Origin: Bacteroidaceae bacterium
Lineage (GTDB): Bacteria; Bacteroidota; Bacteroidia; Bacteroidales; Bacteroidaceae
Assembly (NCBI GenBank): GCA_017617335.1
Contig: JAFZWK010000043.1
Span: forward strand, 1-38,503
DNA: 38,503 nucleotides
Direction of reading: 5' to 3'
Part shown: one piece after another, positions 16,863-24,650 of the stretch
Position numbering within the stretch: the stretch's first letter is position 1
Layout of the letters: every line of letters begins with the position of its first letter
Made by a program: the position numbers and the translations under genes
The notes under the pieces: model-generated
Told to the model about the DNA's origin: nothing
The model's input: the letters and a program-made list of their open reading frames with translations, nothing else
The model's database searches: none

Positions 16863-17939
16863 TCAGTAATCTTTGTAGATGGCTATCTCACCACTGCCGT
16901 AACAGATGCGGGCCTGATGGTCGTAGATGCAGCCGAACTGGCCAGGGGCAATGCCTTGAATGGGCAGGTCGCTGTGAATGTGATAGCCTTGGTCATCGAG
17001 GGTGATGACTCCTGGCATGAAGTGATCTACATGTCGAATCTTGAACTGAATGGGAAGTTCATGAGGGGGCTCAGACCAGGGATTCTGAGTGATGAAATGC
17101 ATGTCGGCGAGACGGAAATCATGGCCATACTGAAGTTGGGTGTCCCATCCGTTAGCTACAAAGATAATGTTTTTCTTCACGTTCTTTTTCACCACGAACC
17201 ACGGGCCTCCACCCAAGCCGAGACCTTTACGCTGGCCGATGGTGTGGAACCAGAACCCCTGGTGATGACCTATGACCTTACCCGTTTCGATGTCGATGAT
17301 CTTTCCCTCGCGCTCACCCATGAACTTGCGAAGAAAATCGTTGTAGTTGATCTTGCCCAGAAAGCAGATTCCTTGGCTGTCCTTGCGGCGGGCGCTGGGC
17401 AATTTGGCATCGAGGGCAATCTGTCGCACTTCCTCCTTCATGAGGTGGCCAATGGGGAAGAGAGTGTGCTGGAGCTGGCTGTAGTCGAGTTGAGCCAGGA
17501 AGTCTGTCTGGTCCTTGACTGGGTCCTTGGCTGTTCCGAGCCATACCTTGCCATTTTCCTCCACACGAGTAGCATAGTGACCCGTCGCTATCTTGTCGTA
17601 TTGATAGCCAATCTTTTGCTCGAAGGCACCAAACTTGATGAGGCGATTGCACATAACGTCAGGGTTGGGAGTGAGACCTGACTTGACGCGTTCGATGGCA
17701 TAGCCCACCACCTGGTCCCAGTATTCTTGCTGCAAGTCAGTCACTTCCAGATGGAGTCCGTACTTGCGGGCGGTGGCTTGGGAGAGTTCGATGTCTTCCT
17801 CGGCACTACAGCTGCTGTCCTCTCCCTCCATACCTATTTTTATATAGTGGAGGTCAGGCTTGTATCCTTGCTCGCACAGCAGATGGACTACCACCGCGCT
17901 GTCTACTCCGCCAGATATCAGAACTGCTAAACTCTCCAT
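16863..17939 (-). CDS. mnmA: tRNA-specific 2-thiouridylase MnmA
   Basis: A 358-residue cytoplasmic enzyme that thiolates U34 of tRNAs for Glu, Gln and Lys, using ATP and persulfide sulfur. The PP-loop SGGVDS is at residues 9-14. The catalytic cysteine is Cys97 in [13 protein letters not shown], and the second cysteine is in [15 protein letters not shown] near residue 192. Further family marks are ATGHYA and [19 protein letters not shown]. The C-terminal beta-barrel that covers the active site is complete. Length fits the family (about 360). The gene begins 59 bases after the NigD-like gene. Confidence 0.95.
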   Translation of the reverse strand: MESLAVLISGGVDSAVVVHLLCEQGYKPDLHYIKIGMEGEDSSCSAEEDIELSQATARKYGLHLEVTDLQQEYWDQVVGYAIERVKSGLTPNPDVMCNRLIKFGAFEQKIGYQYDKIATGHYATRVEENGKVWLGTAKDPVKDQTDFLAQLDYSQLQHTLFPIGHLMKEEVRQIALDAKLPSARRKDSQGICFLGKINYNDFLRKFMGEREGKIIDIETGKVIGHHQGFWFHTIGQRKGLGLGGGPWFVVKKNVKKNIIFVANGWDTQLQYGHDFRLADMHFITQNPWSEPPHELPIQFKIRHVDHFMPGVITLDDQGYHIHSDLPIQGIAPGQFGCIYDHQARICYGSGEIAIYKDY

Positions 17940-17998
17940 CTAAATCAGTTCGTTTTTAACGTGTAAAAAGAATTTGTTCCTACCCATAGAAAGAAACG

Positions 17999-18610
17999 TT
18001 AGGGAGTGAAATCAAAGCGTTTGGCCCCCTGGAACGTCTGGATGACGAGGGTGACGGTATCGGTAGCGTTGTAGGTGGCAATGCTGTCTAAAGGGATGCT
18101 GGCGTAGACGGTTTTGGTGTAGGACAACGGGTCCTCTCCCTGGCGATGATGGAGACTAAGGAAGGTATGCTGGGGATGAATGCTGTCTGTAATGAAGCCC
18201 CAATACTGGGTGCCGCCTTGGGTAAGGGGAGAGAGGTGGAGGTTGATGAAGCGTCCGCGACGCCATGCGCTGACGACTCCTGTTGGGTCGCGCTGGGCCT
18301 GCTTAAGGCTGTCGCGCAGCAGGTAGGCGCCATACAGCTGGTAAACCCTGGCTTTATTTCCTTCAGGCACAAAGCCGCATACCACACGATAAAGGGTATT
18401 GTGGAGGTATCCCTCCAGCAGATTGGTAATCTGGTAGGTATGATTGTCATCCGTGGTGAATGACTTCATGACGCCTGACTCGTTGGTCTTCATGTTGGCA
18501 AACTCTGTAATGATGCTGGGATAGGTGCCTTCATCATCCGAGGAGCAGCCTGTCAGCATCCAGGTGAAGGCCAGCGTGAGGCAGAGGAGGAGTATGGGGA
18601 GGCGTTTCAT
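17999..18610 (-). CDS. NigD-like lipoprotein
   Basis: A 203-residue predicted lipoprotein. The signal peptide ends in WMLTGC, with Cys22 as the lipid site, followed by SSDDEG, an acidic linker usual for surface lipoproteins of Bacteroidetes. The body (ITEFANMKTNESGVMKSFTTDDNHTY, split here by position) and the paired beta-strands resemble the NigD family, first noted in a nigerythrin-like gene context and of unknown function. Its start overlaps the stop of the acyltransferase gene by four bases (ATGA), so the two are translationally coupled. The family call is by general resemblance. Confidence 0.6.
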   Translation of the reverse strand: MKRLPILLLCLTLAFTWMLTGCSSDDEGTYPSIITEFANMKTNESGVMKSFTTDDNHTYQITNLLEGYLHNTLYRVVCGFVPEGNKARVYQLYGAYLLRDSLKQAQRDPTGVVSAWRRGRFINLHLSPLTQGGTQYWGFITDSIHPQHTFLSLHHRQGEDPLSYTKTVYASIPLDSIATYNATDTVTLVIQTFQGAKRFDFTP

Positions 18611-19824
18611 GCGTCGTCTAATGCTTTATCTTGTTGGGAATCAGGTCTGTTCATGGCTGCCAACGCCTTGAATTTATTCTTGACAGGATTGGCATACATC
18701 GTCCGTATCCGCTCGCGGAGATAGTCCCAGTCAGGATTCTCCAGTTTGACCTTTTTCAGCTGTTCCTCGACATACTGGTCAAAGGCGGCTTTCTCCTCTG
18801 GCGTGTACTTGTCAGTATAGTCATGCGAACCGTTCAACTCGTCGAGGGCGACGTAATTGCCAGGGAAGAGGCGGTAGGAGAGGTGTATCTCGTGATCCAT
18901 GCGCTTGGCAATCTCCTTGTAGACTTCCGTCTTGGGGAGGTCAGCGTATTCGTCGAGCCAAGCATTGATGCAGGGGCTTGCTTCGTAGTGAATCTTTCCC
19001 TTGAAGCCGAGTATGCCTGTGTCCATATTTTTCAAATCATCCTGGGGAGTCTTCTTGTAGGAGGGGTCGTCGCGCTTCATCTGGAACTCTGTGGCCTTTA
19101 GGTAGTCGCAGGGATCGTACTCGTAGCTGATGGTGAGAGGTACAATGTTCATGTCGCGCAGTTTGTCGACAGGATTGCCTTCACCTCCCATGGCAAGCAT
19201 TTTGAGAACGCTTTCCTGGGTGCGGTCGTCGCTGTCCTTGGCCCTTCCCTCGCGCTGGGCGATCCAGATGTTCTCGTGCTTGGCATTGATGGCATAATGC
19301 ATGTATTTGCTCATGGTGAGGCTGCTGTTCAGAAGGTCGCGGGCCGAGAGTCCACGCTTTACGGTGAAGGCCTTGTTCATCTTCACGATGGTCTCTATCC
19401 AGGGATAGATGAGCAGGTTGTCGCCAATGGCAATCTCACAGGTGGTGGGGAAGCGGGCATCGTGGAGCATGATGTCGAGGATGGCGCTGTCCAGTACGAT
19501 GTCGCGATGATTGCTGATGAAGGTGTAGCGAGGCTCGCCTGCTTCGATGCGGTCGTGGCCAAAGGAGTAGCCAGTGCTGCATTTGTGGAGGATGTAGCGC
19601 ACGATGGGCTTCATGAATCGCAGCTGGAAGTCCATGGGACTCTTCACTCCGATGAAGGCCAGACGAATGATACCGTTGCGGGCCCAGCGGGGCAACCAAG
19701 GAACGGCTCCCTGCAGGATCACGTTCAGTTGGCGGTCCTTGAGCAGTGAATCCAGGGCGCCCTTCAACTCGTTGTCGTTGTAGGGACGGATGGAATCGAA
19801 CTCAGGTAAATATTCGTATCTCAT
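18607..19824 (-). CDS. PlsC-like glycerophospholipid acyltransferase family protein
   Basis: A 405-residue protein with an acyltransferase core: FISNHRDIVLDSAIL near residues 106-120, and further on AFTVKRG and IWIAQREGRAKDSDDRTQ, corresponding to the glycerophosphate-binding blocks of PlsB and PlsC proteins. The His-to-Asp distance in HRDIVLD is one residue longer than the usual HX4D. No strong membrane span is visible. Proteins of this type sit next to ddl in many Bacteroidetes. They probably acylate a glycerophosphate or lyso-lipid at the inner membrane face, but the substrate is not established. It begins 13 bases after the ddl stop. Confidence 0.65.
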   Translation of the reverse strand: MRYEYLPEFDSIRPYNDNELKGALDSLLKDRQLNVILQGAVPWLPRWARNGIIRLAFIGVKSPMDFQLRFMKPIVRYILHKCSTGYSFGHDRIEAGEPRYTFISNHRDIVLDSAILDIMLHDARFPTTCEIAIGDNLLIYPWIETIVKMNKAFTVKRGLSARDLLNSSLTMSKYMHYAINAKHENIWIAQREGRAKDSDDRTQESVLKMLAMGGEGNPVDKLRDMNIVPLTISYEYDPCDYLKATEFQMKRDDPSYKKTPQDDLKNMDTGILGFKGKIHYEASPCINAWLDEYADLPKTEVYKEIAKRMDHEIHLSYRLFPGNYVALDELNGSHDYTDKYTPEEKAAFDQYVEEQLKKVKLENPDWDYLRERIRTMYANPVKNKFKALAAMNRPDSQQDKALDDA

Positions 19825-19837
19825 GCATCACGATGCT

Positions 19838-20821
19838 TTAGTTTAACTTGTCCTCGATGATGTCCGCCAGTACCTCCTTCATCTCCAGTCCTGCGGCACG
19901 GACCTGTTGAGGGATGAAGCTGGTGGGCGTCATGCCAGGGGTGGTGTTGATCTCCAGCAGGTTGATGTGGTCGTTCTCCGTAATGATGTAGTCGATGCGG
20001 ATGATGCCGTAACAGCCCAGAATGTCGTAGATCATGCTGGTGAGTTTCTGGACTCGACTGGTCAGCTTGTCGCTGATGCGTGCTGGGGTGATCTCATCGC
20101 TTTCATTGTTGTATTTGGCAGCATAATCGAAGAACTCGTTCTTTGAAACCACTTCCGTGATGGGGAAGACGTGAGCCTTCTGGCGTGTCTTGTAGCAGCC
20201 GCAGGTGATCTCCGTTCCCTTCATGAAGGCCTCCACCATGACGTCCTCTCCCTCCTGTAGGGCGAAGTCGATGGCAGGGCGGAGTTCCTCGGCTGTCTTG
20301 ACCTTGGTGGTACCAAAGCTGCTGCCTCCGCTGGCAGGCTTCACGAAGCAGGGCAGGCCGATGCGGCTGATGATGTCCTCGTCGCTCACCTCCTTGTCAC
20401 GTCCCTGGCGTATGAGGAGGCTGTCGGCCACGCTTACGCCCAGCGAGCGCATGTAGTTGTTGAGGACGAACTTGTCATACGTCATGGCCTCTATGAGGAC
20501 GTTGCAGGTGCTGTAGGGCATGCCGATGAGGTCGAGATAGCCTTGCAGGATGCCGTTCTCGCCTGGTGCGCCATGAATGGTGATGTAGCAGAAGTCAGGA
20601 CGTACACGTTGCCCCTCGACCAGGAAGCTGAAGTCATTGCGGTCTACTGGAGTCCGCTCGCCGTTGGGCAGGATGGCTTCCCACTTGCCTGCGTGGATCT
20701 CCACCTTATAGGAAATATAGCGCTCCTGGTCCATGAAGGACTCGATGCCTGCAGCGCTTCTTAGGCTGACGTCGTGCTCAGAGGTGTCGCCTCCGCAAAC
20801 GATAGCAATTGTTTTCTTCAT
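19838..20821 (-). CDS. ddl: D-alanine--D-alanine ligase
   Basis: A 327-residue ATP-grasp enzyme that makes D-Ala-D-Ala for peptidoglycan. The N-terminus AIVCGGDTSEHDVSLRSA shows the S-E-H-x-V-S motif. ATP-grasp marks follow: LPCFVKPASGGSSFGTTKV, then GEDVMVEAFMKGTEITCG, and near the end IIRIDYIITENDHINLLEINTTPGMT. The closing N-T-x-P-G-M segment carries the metal and D-Ala binding residues. Length fits the family (about 300-370). It lies between the RluD-type gene (68 bases upstream) and the acyltransferase gene. Confidence 0.95.
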   Translation of the reverse strand: MKKTIAIVCGGDTSEHDVSLRSAAGIESFMDQERYISYKVEIHAGKWEAILPNGERTPVDRNDFSFLVEGQRVRPDFCYITIHGAPGENGILQGYLDLIGMPYSTCNVLIEAMTYDKFVLNNYMRSLGVSVADSLLIRQGRDKEVSDEDIISRIGLPCFVKPASGGSSFGTTKVKTAEELRPAIDFALQEGEDVMVEAFMKGTEITCGCYKTRQKAHVFPITEVVSKNEFFDYAAKYNNESDEITPARISDKLTSRVQKLTSMIYDILGCYGIIRIDYIITENDHINLLEINTTPGMTPTSFIPQQVRAAGLEMKEVLADIIEDKLN

Positions 20822-20838
20822 CTTTTCTTATATCTTTG
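20809..20838 (+). promoter_or_regulatory. Possible antisense promoter facing into the pseudouridine synthase gene
   Basis: On the + strand TTG is followed after 19 bases by TATCTTTG, a full match to the Bacteroidetes pattern. It would read into the opposite strand of the pseudouridine synthase gene. No + strand gene follows that I can support. It may be a chance match. Confidence 0.3.
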
Positions 20839-20889
20839 CCCTGTCTTCCTCGAAGGACTCCTCGTGGGAGCGTGGGGAGGGAGGGGGCT

Positions 20890-22002
20890 TCATTTCATTG
20901 CCTGAACATATCTTCTCCACTTGGCCAGCAGCGCCTCCATGTCGGCTGGGAGGGGACTGGTGAAGAACATCTCCTCACCTGTACTGGGATGCTGGAAACC
21001 CAGGGTGCGGGCGTGGAGGGCCTGACGCGGACAGAGCTCGAAACAGTTGTGGATGAATGCCTTGTAACTGGCCGTCTTCTCGCCTCTCACTATCTCGTTG
21101 CCCCCATAGCGCTCGTCGTTGAAGAGGGTGTGTCCTATGTGTTTCATGTGGACACGTATCTGGTGGGTTCTCCCCGTCTCGAGCCTGCATTCTATCAAGG
21201 TGACGTGAGCCAGGCGTTCCACCACCTTGTAGTGGGTGACGGCAGGCTTGCCCACTTCGCTGTCAGGGGGGAAGACGGCCATCTGGAGCCTGTCTTTGGG
21301 GTTGCGCCCTATGTTGCCTTCCACGGTGCCCTCGTCCTCGCGGAAGCTGCCCCACACCAGGGCGTTGTACTGCCTTTTTGTCGTGTGGTGGAAGAACTGC
21401 TTGCACAGATGCGTTTTTGCCTCAGGCGTCTTCGCCACCAGCAGTAGTCCGCTCGTGTCCTTGTCGATGCGGTGCACCAGCCCCACGTTGGGGTCGTTGG
21501 GGTCAAAGTCCTTGTCGTCGCGCAGGTGCCAGGCGATGGCGTTCACCAGCGTGCCGCTGAAGTTGCCGCACCCAGGATGCACCACCATGCCTGCAGGCTT
21601 GTCGATGACCATCAGCTGGCTGTCCTCGTAGACCACGTTGAGGGGAATCTCCTCAGGCACTATCTCCCAATCGCGCTTGGGATGGTCCAGCACCAGGGTC
21701 ACCACGTCGCCTGGCTTCACGCGGTAGTTGCTCTTGACGGGCTTCTCGTTCACGCGTATGCAGCCTGCCTCGGCAGCCTTCTGTATGCGGTTGCGGCTCG
21801 TGTCAGGCATGTGGTCCATCAGGAACTTGTCCACCCTCACTACCGCCTGTCCCTTGTCCGATACGATGCGCCAATGCTCATGCTCAGAGGGAGCGTCCTG
21901 CGGCGAGCCGTCCCACTCGTCCAGGTCCTCCTCGTTCTCCCATTCCTCGTTGGGCAAGGGGAGGGCCGACAGGACATCTGCTTCAGTCAGGGTGCTACTC
22001 AT
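20890..22002 (-). CDS. RluA/RluD-family rRNA pseudouridine synthase
   Basis: A 370-residue enzyme. An acidic N-terminal extension (about 45 residues) precedes an S4 RNA-binding domain (about 52-105: VRVDKFLMDHMPDTSRNRIQ, RVNEKPVKSNYRVKPGD). The catalytic domain has the signature HRIDKDTSGLLLVAKT, with Asp180 as the nucleophile, and ends with GRTHQIRVHMKHIGH. The family converts uridines in large-subunit rRNA, as RluD does in helix 69; I cannot fix the exact sites. The extension is longer than in E. coli RluD. Its start lies inside the end of the PASTA gene (8-base overlap). Confidence 0.9.
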   Translation of the reverse strand: MSSTLTEADVLSALPLPNEEWENEEDLDEWDGSPQDAPSEHEHWRIVSDKGQAVVRVDKFLMDHMPDTSRNRIQKAAEAGCIRVNEKPVKSNYRVKPGDVVTLVLDHPKRDWEIVPEEIPLNVVYEDSQLMVIDKPAGMVVHPGCGNFSGTLVNAIAWHLRDDKDFDPNDPNVGLVHRIDKDTSGLLLVAKTPEAKTHLCKQFFHHTTKRQYNALVWGSFREDEGTVEGNIGRNPKDRLQMAVFPPDSEVGKPAVTHYKVVERLAHVTLIECRLETGRTHQIRVHMKHIGHTLFNDERYGGNEIVRGEKTASYKAFIHNCFELCPRQALHARTLGFQHPSTGEEMFFTSPLPADMEALLAKWRRYVQAMK

Positions 22003-22636
22003 CCTCCAGTTTCAGTTCGTCTCCTATGTCGGAGATATCCAGCAGGGTCTCCACCTCCGTGGTATCCTCCTCGTACTCGTCGAAGACATCCTCGTTGTTG
22101 CCCACCACCAGGATGACAGGAACGTCGATGGGTACCCGCTCGCCGGCTGCCACATGATGGTTTCCTGTCTTCACGTCCATCACCCAGTCCTTGTCGCCAT
22201 GCACGTACTCCACCTTCCCCAGCTTGAATCCCAGCGCCTTCAGCTTGGCCTGAGCCTCTCGCAGGGAGCAGTTGTCAGCAATGTCAGGCATGACCAGGGT
22301 AGGCATCTCGCGGCTGTTGACGGTCAGGAAGATGGTACGTCCTGACTTCACCATCTTGCCCTTGCTGGGAGTCTGGTCCAGCACGGTGCCCGCTGGCAGG
22401 TTGCGGTTGTAGCTGCTGTCGCTCACCTCCGCCTCCAGGTCTGTTTTCTCCAGATGGAATTTGGCATCCTCCAGGAGCATGCCCTTCACGTTGGGCACCT
22501 CGATCTTCTCCCCATGGTGGGTATAGATGCGCATGGCCTGCCAAATCAGAAACACCAGCACGATGACCGCCACCACCATGGCCAGCAAGTTCCCCCAAAT
22601 GATGGGGCTGAATATCTTTTTCAGGAAATTTCTCAT
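21995..22636 (-). CDS. PASTA-domain membrane protein
   Basis: A 213-residue protein when started at ATG 22636 (MRNFLKKIFSPIIWGNLL). The frame is open further up to 22924, but that part is intergenic repeat sequence, and a promoter at 22,679-22,708 lies inside it, so the shorter start is right. One membrane span (about 14-38) is followed by two PASTA modules (IEVPNVKGMLLEDAKFHL; TLVMPDIADNCSLREAQAKL) and a very acidic tail. PASTA domains bind uncrosslinked peptidoglycan. Here no kinase is attached, as is usual in Bacteroidetes. The gene leads a run with the RluD-type gene, ddl and the acyltransferase. Confidence 0.88.
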   Translation of the reverse strand: MRNFLKKIFSPIIWGNLLAMVVAVIVLVFLIWQAMRIYTHHGEKIEVPNVKGMLLEDAKFHLEKTDLEAEVSDSSYNRNLPAGTVLDQTPSKGKMVKSGRTIFLTVNSREMPTLVMPDIADNCSLREAQAKLKALGFKLGKVEYVHGDKDWVMDVKTGNHHVAAGERVPIDVPVILVVGNNEDVFDEYEEDTTEVETLLDISDIGDELKLEDE

Positions 22637-22678
22637 ATATTTTCTATGTATGCGAGTGCGCGAAGCCCTATTTGGGGC

Positions 22679-22708
22679 CAAAGTTACGAATAAGTGAGCG
22701 AAATGCAA
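22679..22708 (-). promoter_or_regulatory. Promoter for the PASTA-RluD-ddl operon
   Basis: On the - strand TTG, 19 bases, then TAACTTTG. The start codon at 22636 is about 43 bases downstream. A second TAACTTTG lies at 22,765-22,772 but without a TTG at the right distance. Confidence 0.65.
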
Positions 22709-22970
22709 AGAAAACGGCCCTGTTTTTCTTTGCATGTCCGAACGGAAGTATCTTCGGCGCCAGCCAAAGTTACGAAAATTTCGGTTAAGCGAAGAGAAAA
22801 CAAAATGTTTTTTTTCTTGAGCGGAAGAAATTTGGAGCCAGCGGCTCAATAAGCGAGCACAAAACAAAGAGATTTCCTCCTTTTTTTGTCGAGCGGGAGA
22901 ATTCCGCCTGCGCCTGAGCACCAACTGGAGCGCAAGAATTTCGGCGCCAGCCCAAACAAAACCATACAGG
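22687..22970. repeat. Degenerate intergenic repeat cluster (GGCGCCAGCC, GAGCG and TTACGAA modules)
   Basis: This part of the 723-base gap between the PASTA gene and rpmH holds no gene. TTCGGCGCCAGCC occurs at 22,753-22,765 and again at 22,940-22,952. CAAAGTTACGAA occurs at 22,679 and 22,765. AAGCGAGC and GAGCGG units are scattered between. Positions 22,911-22,938 match 27,396-27,423 perfectly in inverted orientation. The pattern looks like copies of a dispersed intergenic sequence. Confidence 0.55.
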
Positions 22971-23018
22971 CATTAACACTTTCATGAAGAAGACGACAAG
23001 TCATTTCTTGGTGAAACT

Positions 23019-23192
23019 GTTTTTTCAGCGAAAGCGGGGTTTTCCCTCTGATGATGTTTCCTGTTGCAAGGCAACAAGCGTTGATGGAAGGGCTGGTGCT
23101 GAGAGTTCGCTCTCAAGCACAAGGCCATGACAGTAGCGCAAGGCTCGAAGAGCAAAACATCATTAGAGAGGTTTTAAAGGTTTTCTTTTATC
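23019..23192 (+). ncRNA. Structured element copy 1 (GGTTTT-box, multi-stem)
   Basis: Closing stem P1 pairs 23,046-23,059 with 23,155-23,168 (14 bp, one G-T pair). Hairpin P2 is GTTGC-aag-GCAAC at 23,063-23,075, P3 is a 10-bp stem at 23,096-23,120 with loop TTCG and one bulged A, and P4 is GCTC-gaa-GAGC at 23,143-23,153. GATGG lies between P2 and P3. GTTTT boxes flank P1: GTTTTTTCAGC and GGGGTTTTCC on the left, AGGTTTT and GGTTTTCTTTTATC on the right. A small GC-gaaa-GC hairpin sits between the left boxes. It lies between rpmH and the PASTA operon. Strand is set by the GGTTTT orientation and is not proven. Function unknown. Confidence 0.6.
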
Positions 23193-23235
23193 ATTTTCAA
23201 CTGAATTGCAGAAGAGCCGTTTTCTTTGAGAAATA

Positions 23236-23266
23236 TCATTTTGACGGATAATTGACGCAAATTGAC
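23236..23266. repeat. Three TTGACG units beside element copy 1
   Basis: TTGACG occurs three times within about 35 bases (near 23,230-23,265), each after an A/T-rich hexamer. The same core is found next to element copies 2 and 3 and in spacers of the polysaccharide cluster. Confidence 0.4.
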
Positions 23267-23301
23267 GTTCTCCCCCCAACGCAAACCTCCATAAAAAACA
23301 A

Positions 23302-23323
23302 AAAAGGAGTAAGGGGCTTACTT
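23302..23323 (-). terminator. Weak intrinsic terminator for rpmH
   Basis: On the - strand AGTAA, loop GCCCC, TTACT, followed by CC and a T-rich run. It lies about 40 bases after the rpmH stop. A second small hairpin (TCTGCG with CGCAGA, 23,342-23,359) directly abuts the stop codon. Confidence 0.4.
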
Positions 23324-23359
23324 CTTTTCTATTTCTGCATTTCTGCGCAAATCCGCAGA

Positions 23360-23518
23360 TTACTTCTTGCCGTGAACTTCGTCAGACACAGTCAGCTTCT
23401 TGCGACCTTTGGCGCGGCGGCTTGCCAATACTCTGCGACCGTTCTTGGTAGCCATTCTCTGACGGAAACCGTGCTTGTTGTTGCGGCGACGGTTGTGGGG
23501 TTGGAATGTTCTTTTCAT
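23360..23518 (-). CDS. rpmH: 50S ribosomal protein L34
   Basis: A 52-codon gene too short for most ORF filters. It encodes [20 protein letters not shown], then [20 protein letters not shown] and [12 protein letters not shown], the clear L34 pattern of the large ribosomal subunit (KRTFQP at the start, GFRxRM, GRxVLxxRRAKGR). Compared with the usual 44-47 residues it has a slightly longer C-terminus, normal for Bacteroidetes. It is read away from efp, sharing the 186-base gap between them. A TAATTTTG promoter lies upstream. Confidence 0.96.
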   Translation of the reverse strand: MKRTFQPHNRRRNNKHGFRQRMATKNGRRVLASRRAKGRKKLTVSDEVHGKK

Positions 23519-23564
23519 TTTCTTATATTCGTTTTATTGTTTGTACAACTTAGGATTCGGGGTG

Positions 23565-23594
23565 CAAAATTAGGACTTTTTTTTCAATCTGCAA
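23565..23594 (-). promoter_or_regulatory. Promoter for rpmH
   Basis: On the - strand TTG, 19 bases, then TAATTTTG. It lies about 47 bases upstream of the L34 start and faces away from the efp promoter. Confidence 0.6.
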
Positions 23595-23646
23595 AACTTT
23601 CCGTATATTTTTCGTCGATTCCGTTTCTCTTTTCACATTTTTTTCT

Positions 23647-23654
23647 TACCTTTG
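23647..23654 (+). promoter_or_regulatory. -7 element for efp
   Basis: TACCTTTG matches TAnnTTTG and lies 50 bases before the efp start. A clear TTG at the -33 position is not seen, only a T-rich stretch. Confidence 0.5.
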
Positions 23655-23704
23655 TGACCGATTTCAGACAAAAAGATTCAAAAAACAGTAAAATAACAAG
23701 CCTT

Positions 23705-24268
23705 ATGATTAATTCACAAGACATCAAGAAGGGCACCTGCATCCGCATGGACGGCAAGCTCTATTTCTGCATTGATTTCCTTCACCGCAAGCCAGGTAAG
23801 GGAAATACCATCATGAATGTAACCCTCAAGGACGTGGTCAACGGTGGCGTTATCGAGAAGCGCTTCAACATTGGCGAGCGCCTCGAGGATGTGCGCGTCG
23901 AGCGCCGTCCCTACCAGTACCTCTACAAGGACGGTGACGACCTCGTTTTCATGAACAACGAGACCTACGAGCAGATCACCATCTCCCCTGACCAGGTCAA
24001 CGGTGTGAAGTTCATGAAGGAGAGCGAGAACGTAGAGGTTGTTGTTGACGCCAGCACCGAGACCGTGCTCTATGCCGATGTGCCTGTCAAGGTACACCTG
24101 CAGATCGTATGGACCGAGCCAGGTCTGAAGGGCGACACCGCCACCAACACCTTGAAGCCCGCCCGCGTAGAGACAGGTGCAGAGATCCGTGTTCCCCTGT
24201 TCATCGAAGAAGGCGAGACCGTGGAGGTCGACAGCCGCGATGGCAGCTATCTGGGTCGTGTAAAGTAA
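23705..24268 (+). CDS. efp: Elongation factor P
   Basis: A 187-residue translation factor that relieves ribosome stalling at proline runs. The frame is open back to 23252, but the real start is ATG 23705 (MINSQDIKKGTCIRMDGKLY), because the upstream part covers rpmH on the other strand and a promoter. The three domains are present: a KOW-like domain with HRKPGKG, where Lys32 is at the site modified in many bacteria, then two OB domains ending GETVEVDSRDGSYLGRVK. Length matches the family (185-190). Codon use is strongly biased to C-ending codons, as expected for a highly expressed gene. Confidence 0.96.
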   Translation: MINSQDIKKGTCIRMDGKLYFCIDFLHRKPGKGNTIMNVTLKDVVNGGVIEKRFNIGERLEDVRVERRPYQYLYKDGDDLVFMNNETYEQITISPDQVNGVKFMKESENVEVVVDASTETVLYADVPVKVHLQIVWTEPGLKGDTATNTLKPARVETGAEIRVPLFIEEGETVEVDSRDGSYLGRVK

Positions 24269-24325
24269 GACATTTTTCCTCCCTCCCTCTGTGAAGAGGG
24301 CCATTTTAGATTTTTCTTACCTCAG

Positions 24326-24355
24326 AAGGGGTCCACTCGTTAGAGCAGGCCCCTT
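24326..24355 (+). terminator. Terminator hairpin after efp
   Basis: AAGGGG-t-CC pairs with GG-CCCCTT around a 13-base loop, followed by a C/T-rich run (CCCCTTTCTC). A smaller hairpin (CCCTCT and AGAGGG) lies just before it. The gap 24,269-24,650 holds this terminator, a short inverted repeat (CGAAATCC and GGATTTCG, 24,410-24,445) and the next promoter; I see no gene. Confidence 0.6.
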
Positions 24356-24505
24356 CCCCTTTCTCGTTCCATCGTCAAACAAAACCAATTTGAAAAGCGG
24401 AGGGGTGGACGAAATCCTCTCTTGTTGAAAATTTGGGGATTTCGACAGCAAATATAATGATATATGGTTGTCTGCTCTTATTTATTCAAAAAAATGCTTT
24501 TGGAG

Positions 24506-24536
24506 TTGGTGTTCTCAAAAAGATTTTGTATCTTTG
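24506..24536 (+). promoter_or_regulatory. Promoter for the Mfa2-like lipoprotein gene
   Basis: TTG, 20 bases, TATCTTTG. The start codon is 115 bases further on, so the leader is long and AT-rich. Confidence 0.65.
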
Positions 24537-24650
24537 TACCATGAAACATACCACATGTCCGACACCGATTTTTAATGTTATCATATAATGTGTTGTGAAT
24601 ATGATATACTTCTTTTGTGTTCATTAGTAAACGCATAAAAAAATAAATTT

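Noticed and set aside
16848-17681. 277-codon + strand frame opposite mnmA
   Set aside because: MnmA motifs on the - strand are complete; the + frame is a shadow.
22637-22924. Longer start for the PASTA protein
   Set aside because: The extra part lies in repeat sequence and upstream of the promoter at 22,679-22,708; the shorter start begins with the expected membrane anchor.
23252-23704. N-terminal extension of efp by 151 codons
   Set aside because: It overlaps rpmH on the other strand and the efp promoter, and EF-P homologues start at the 23705 ATG.
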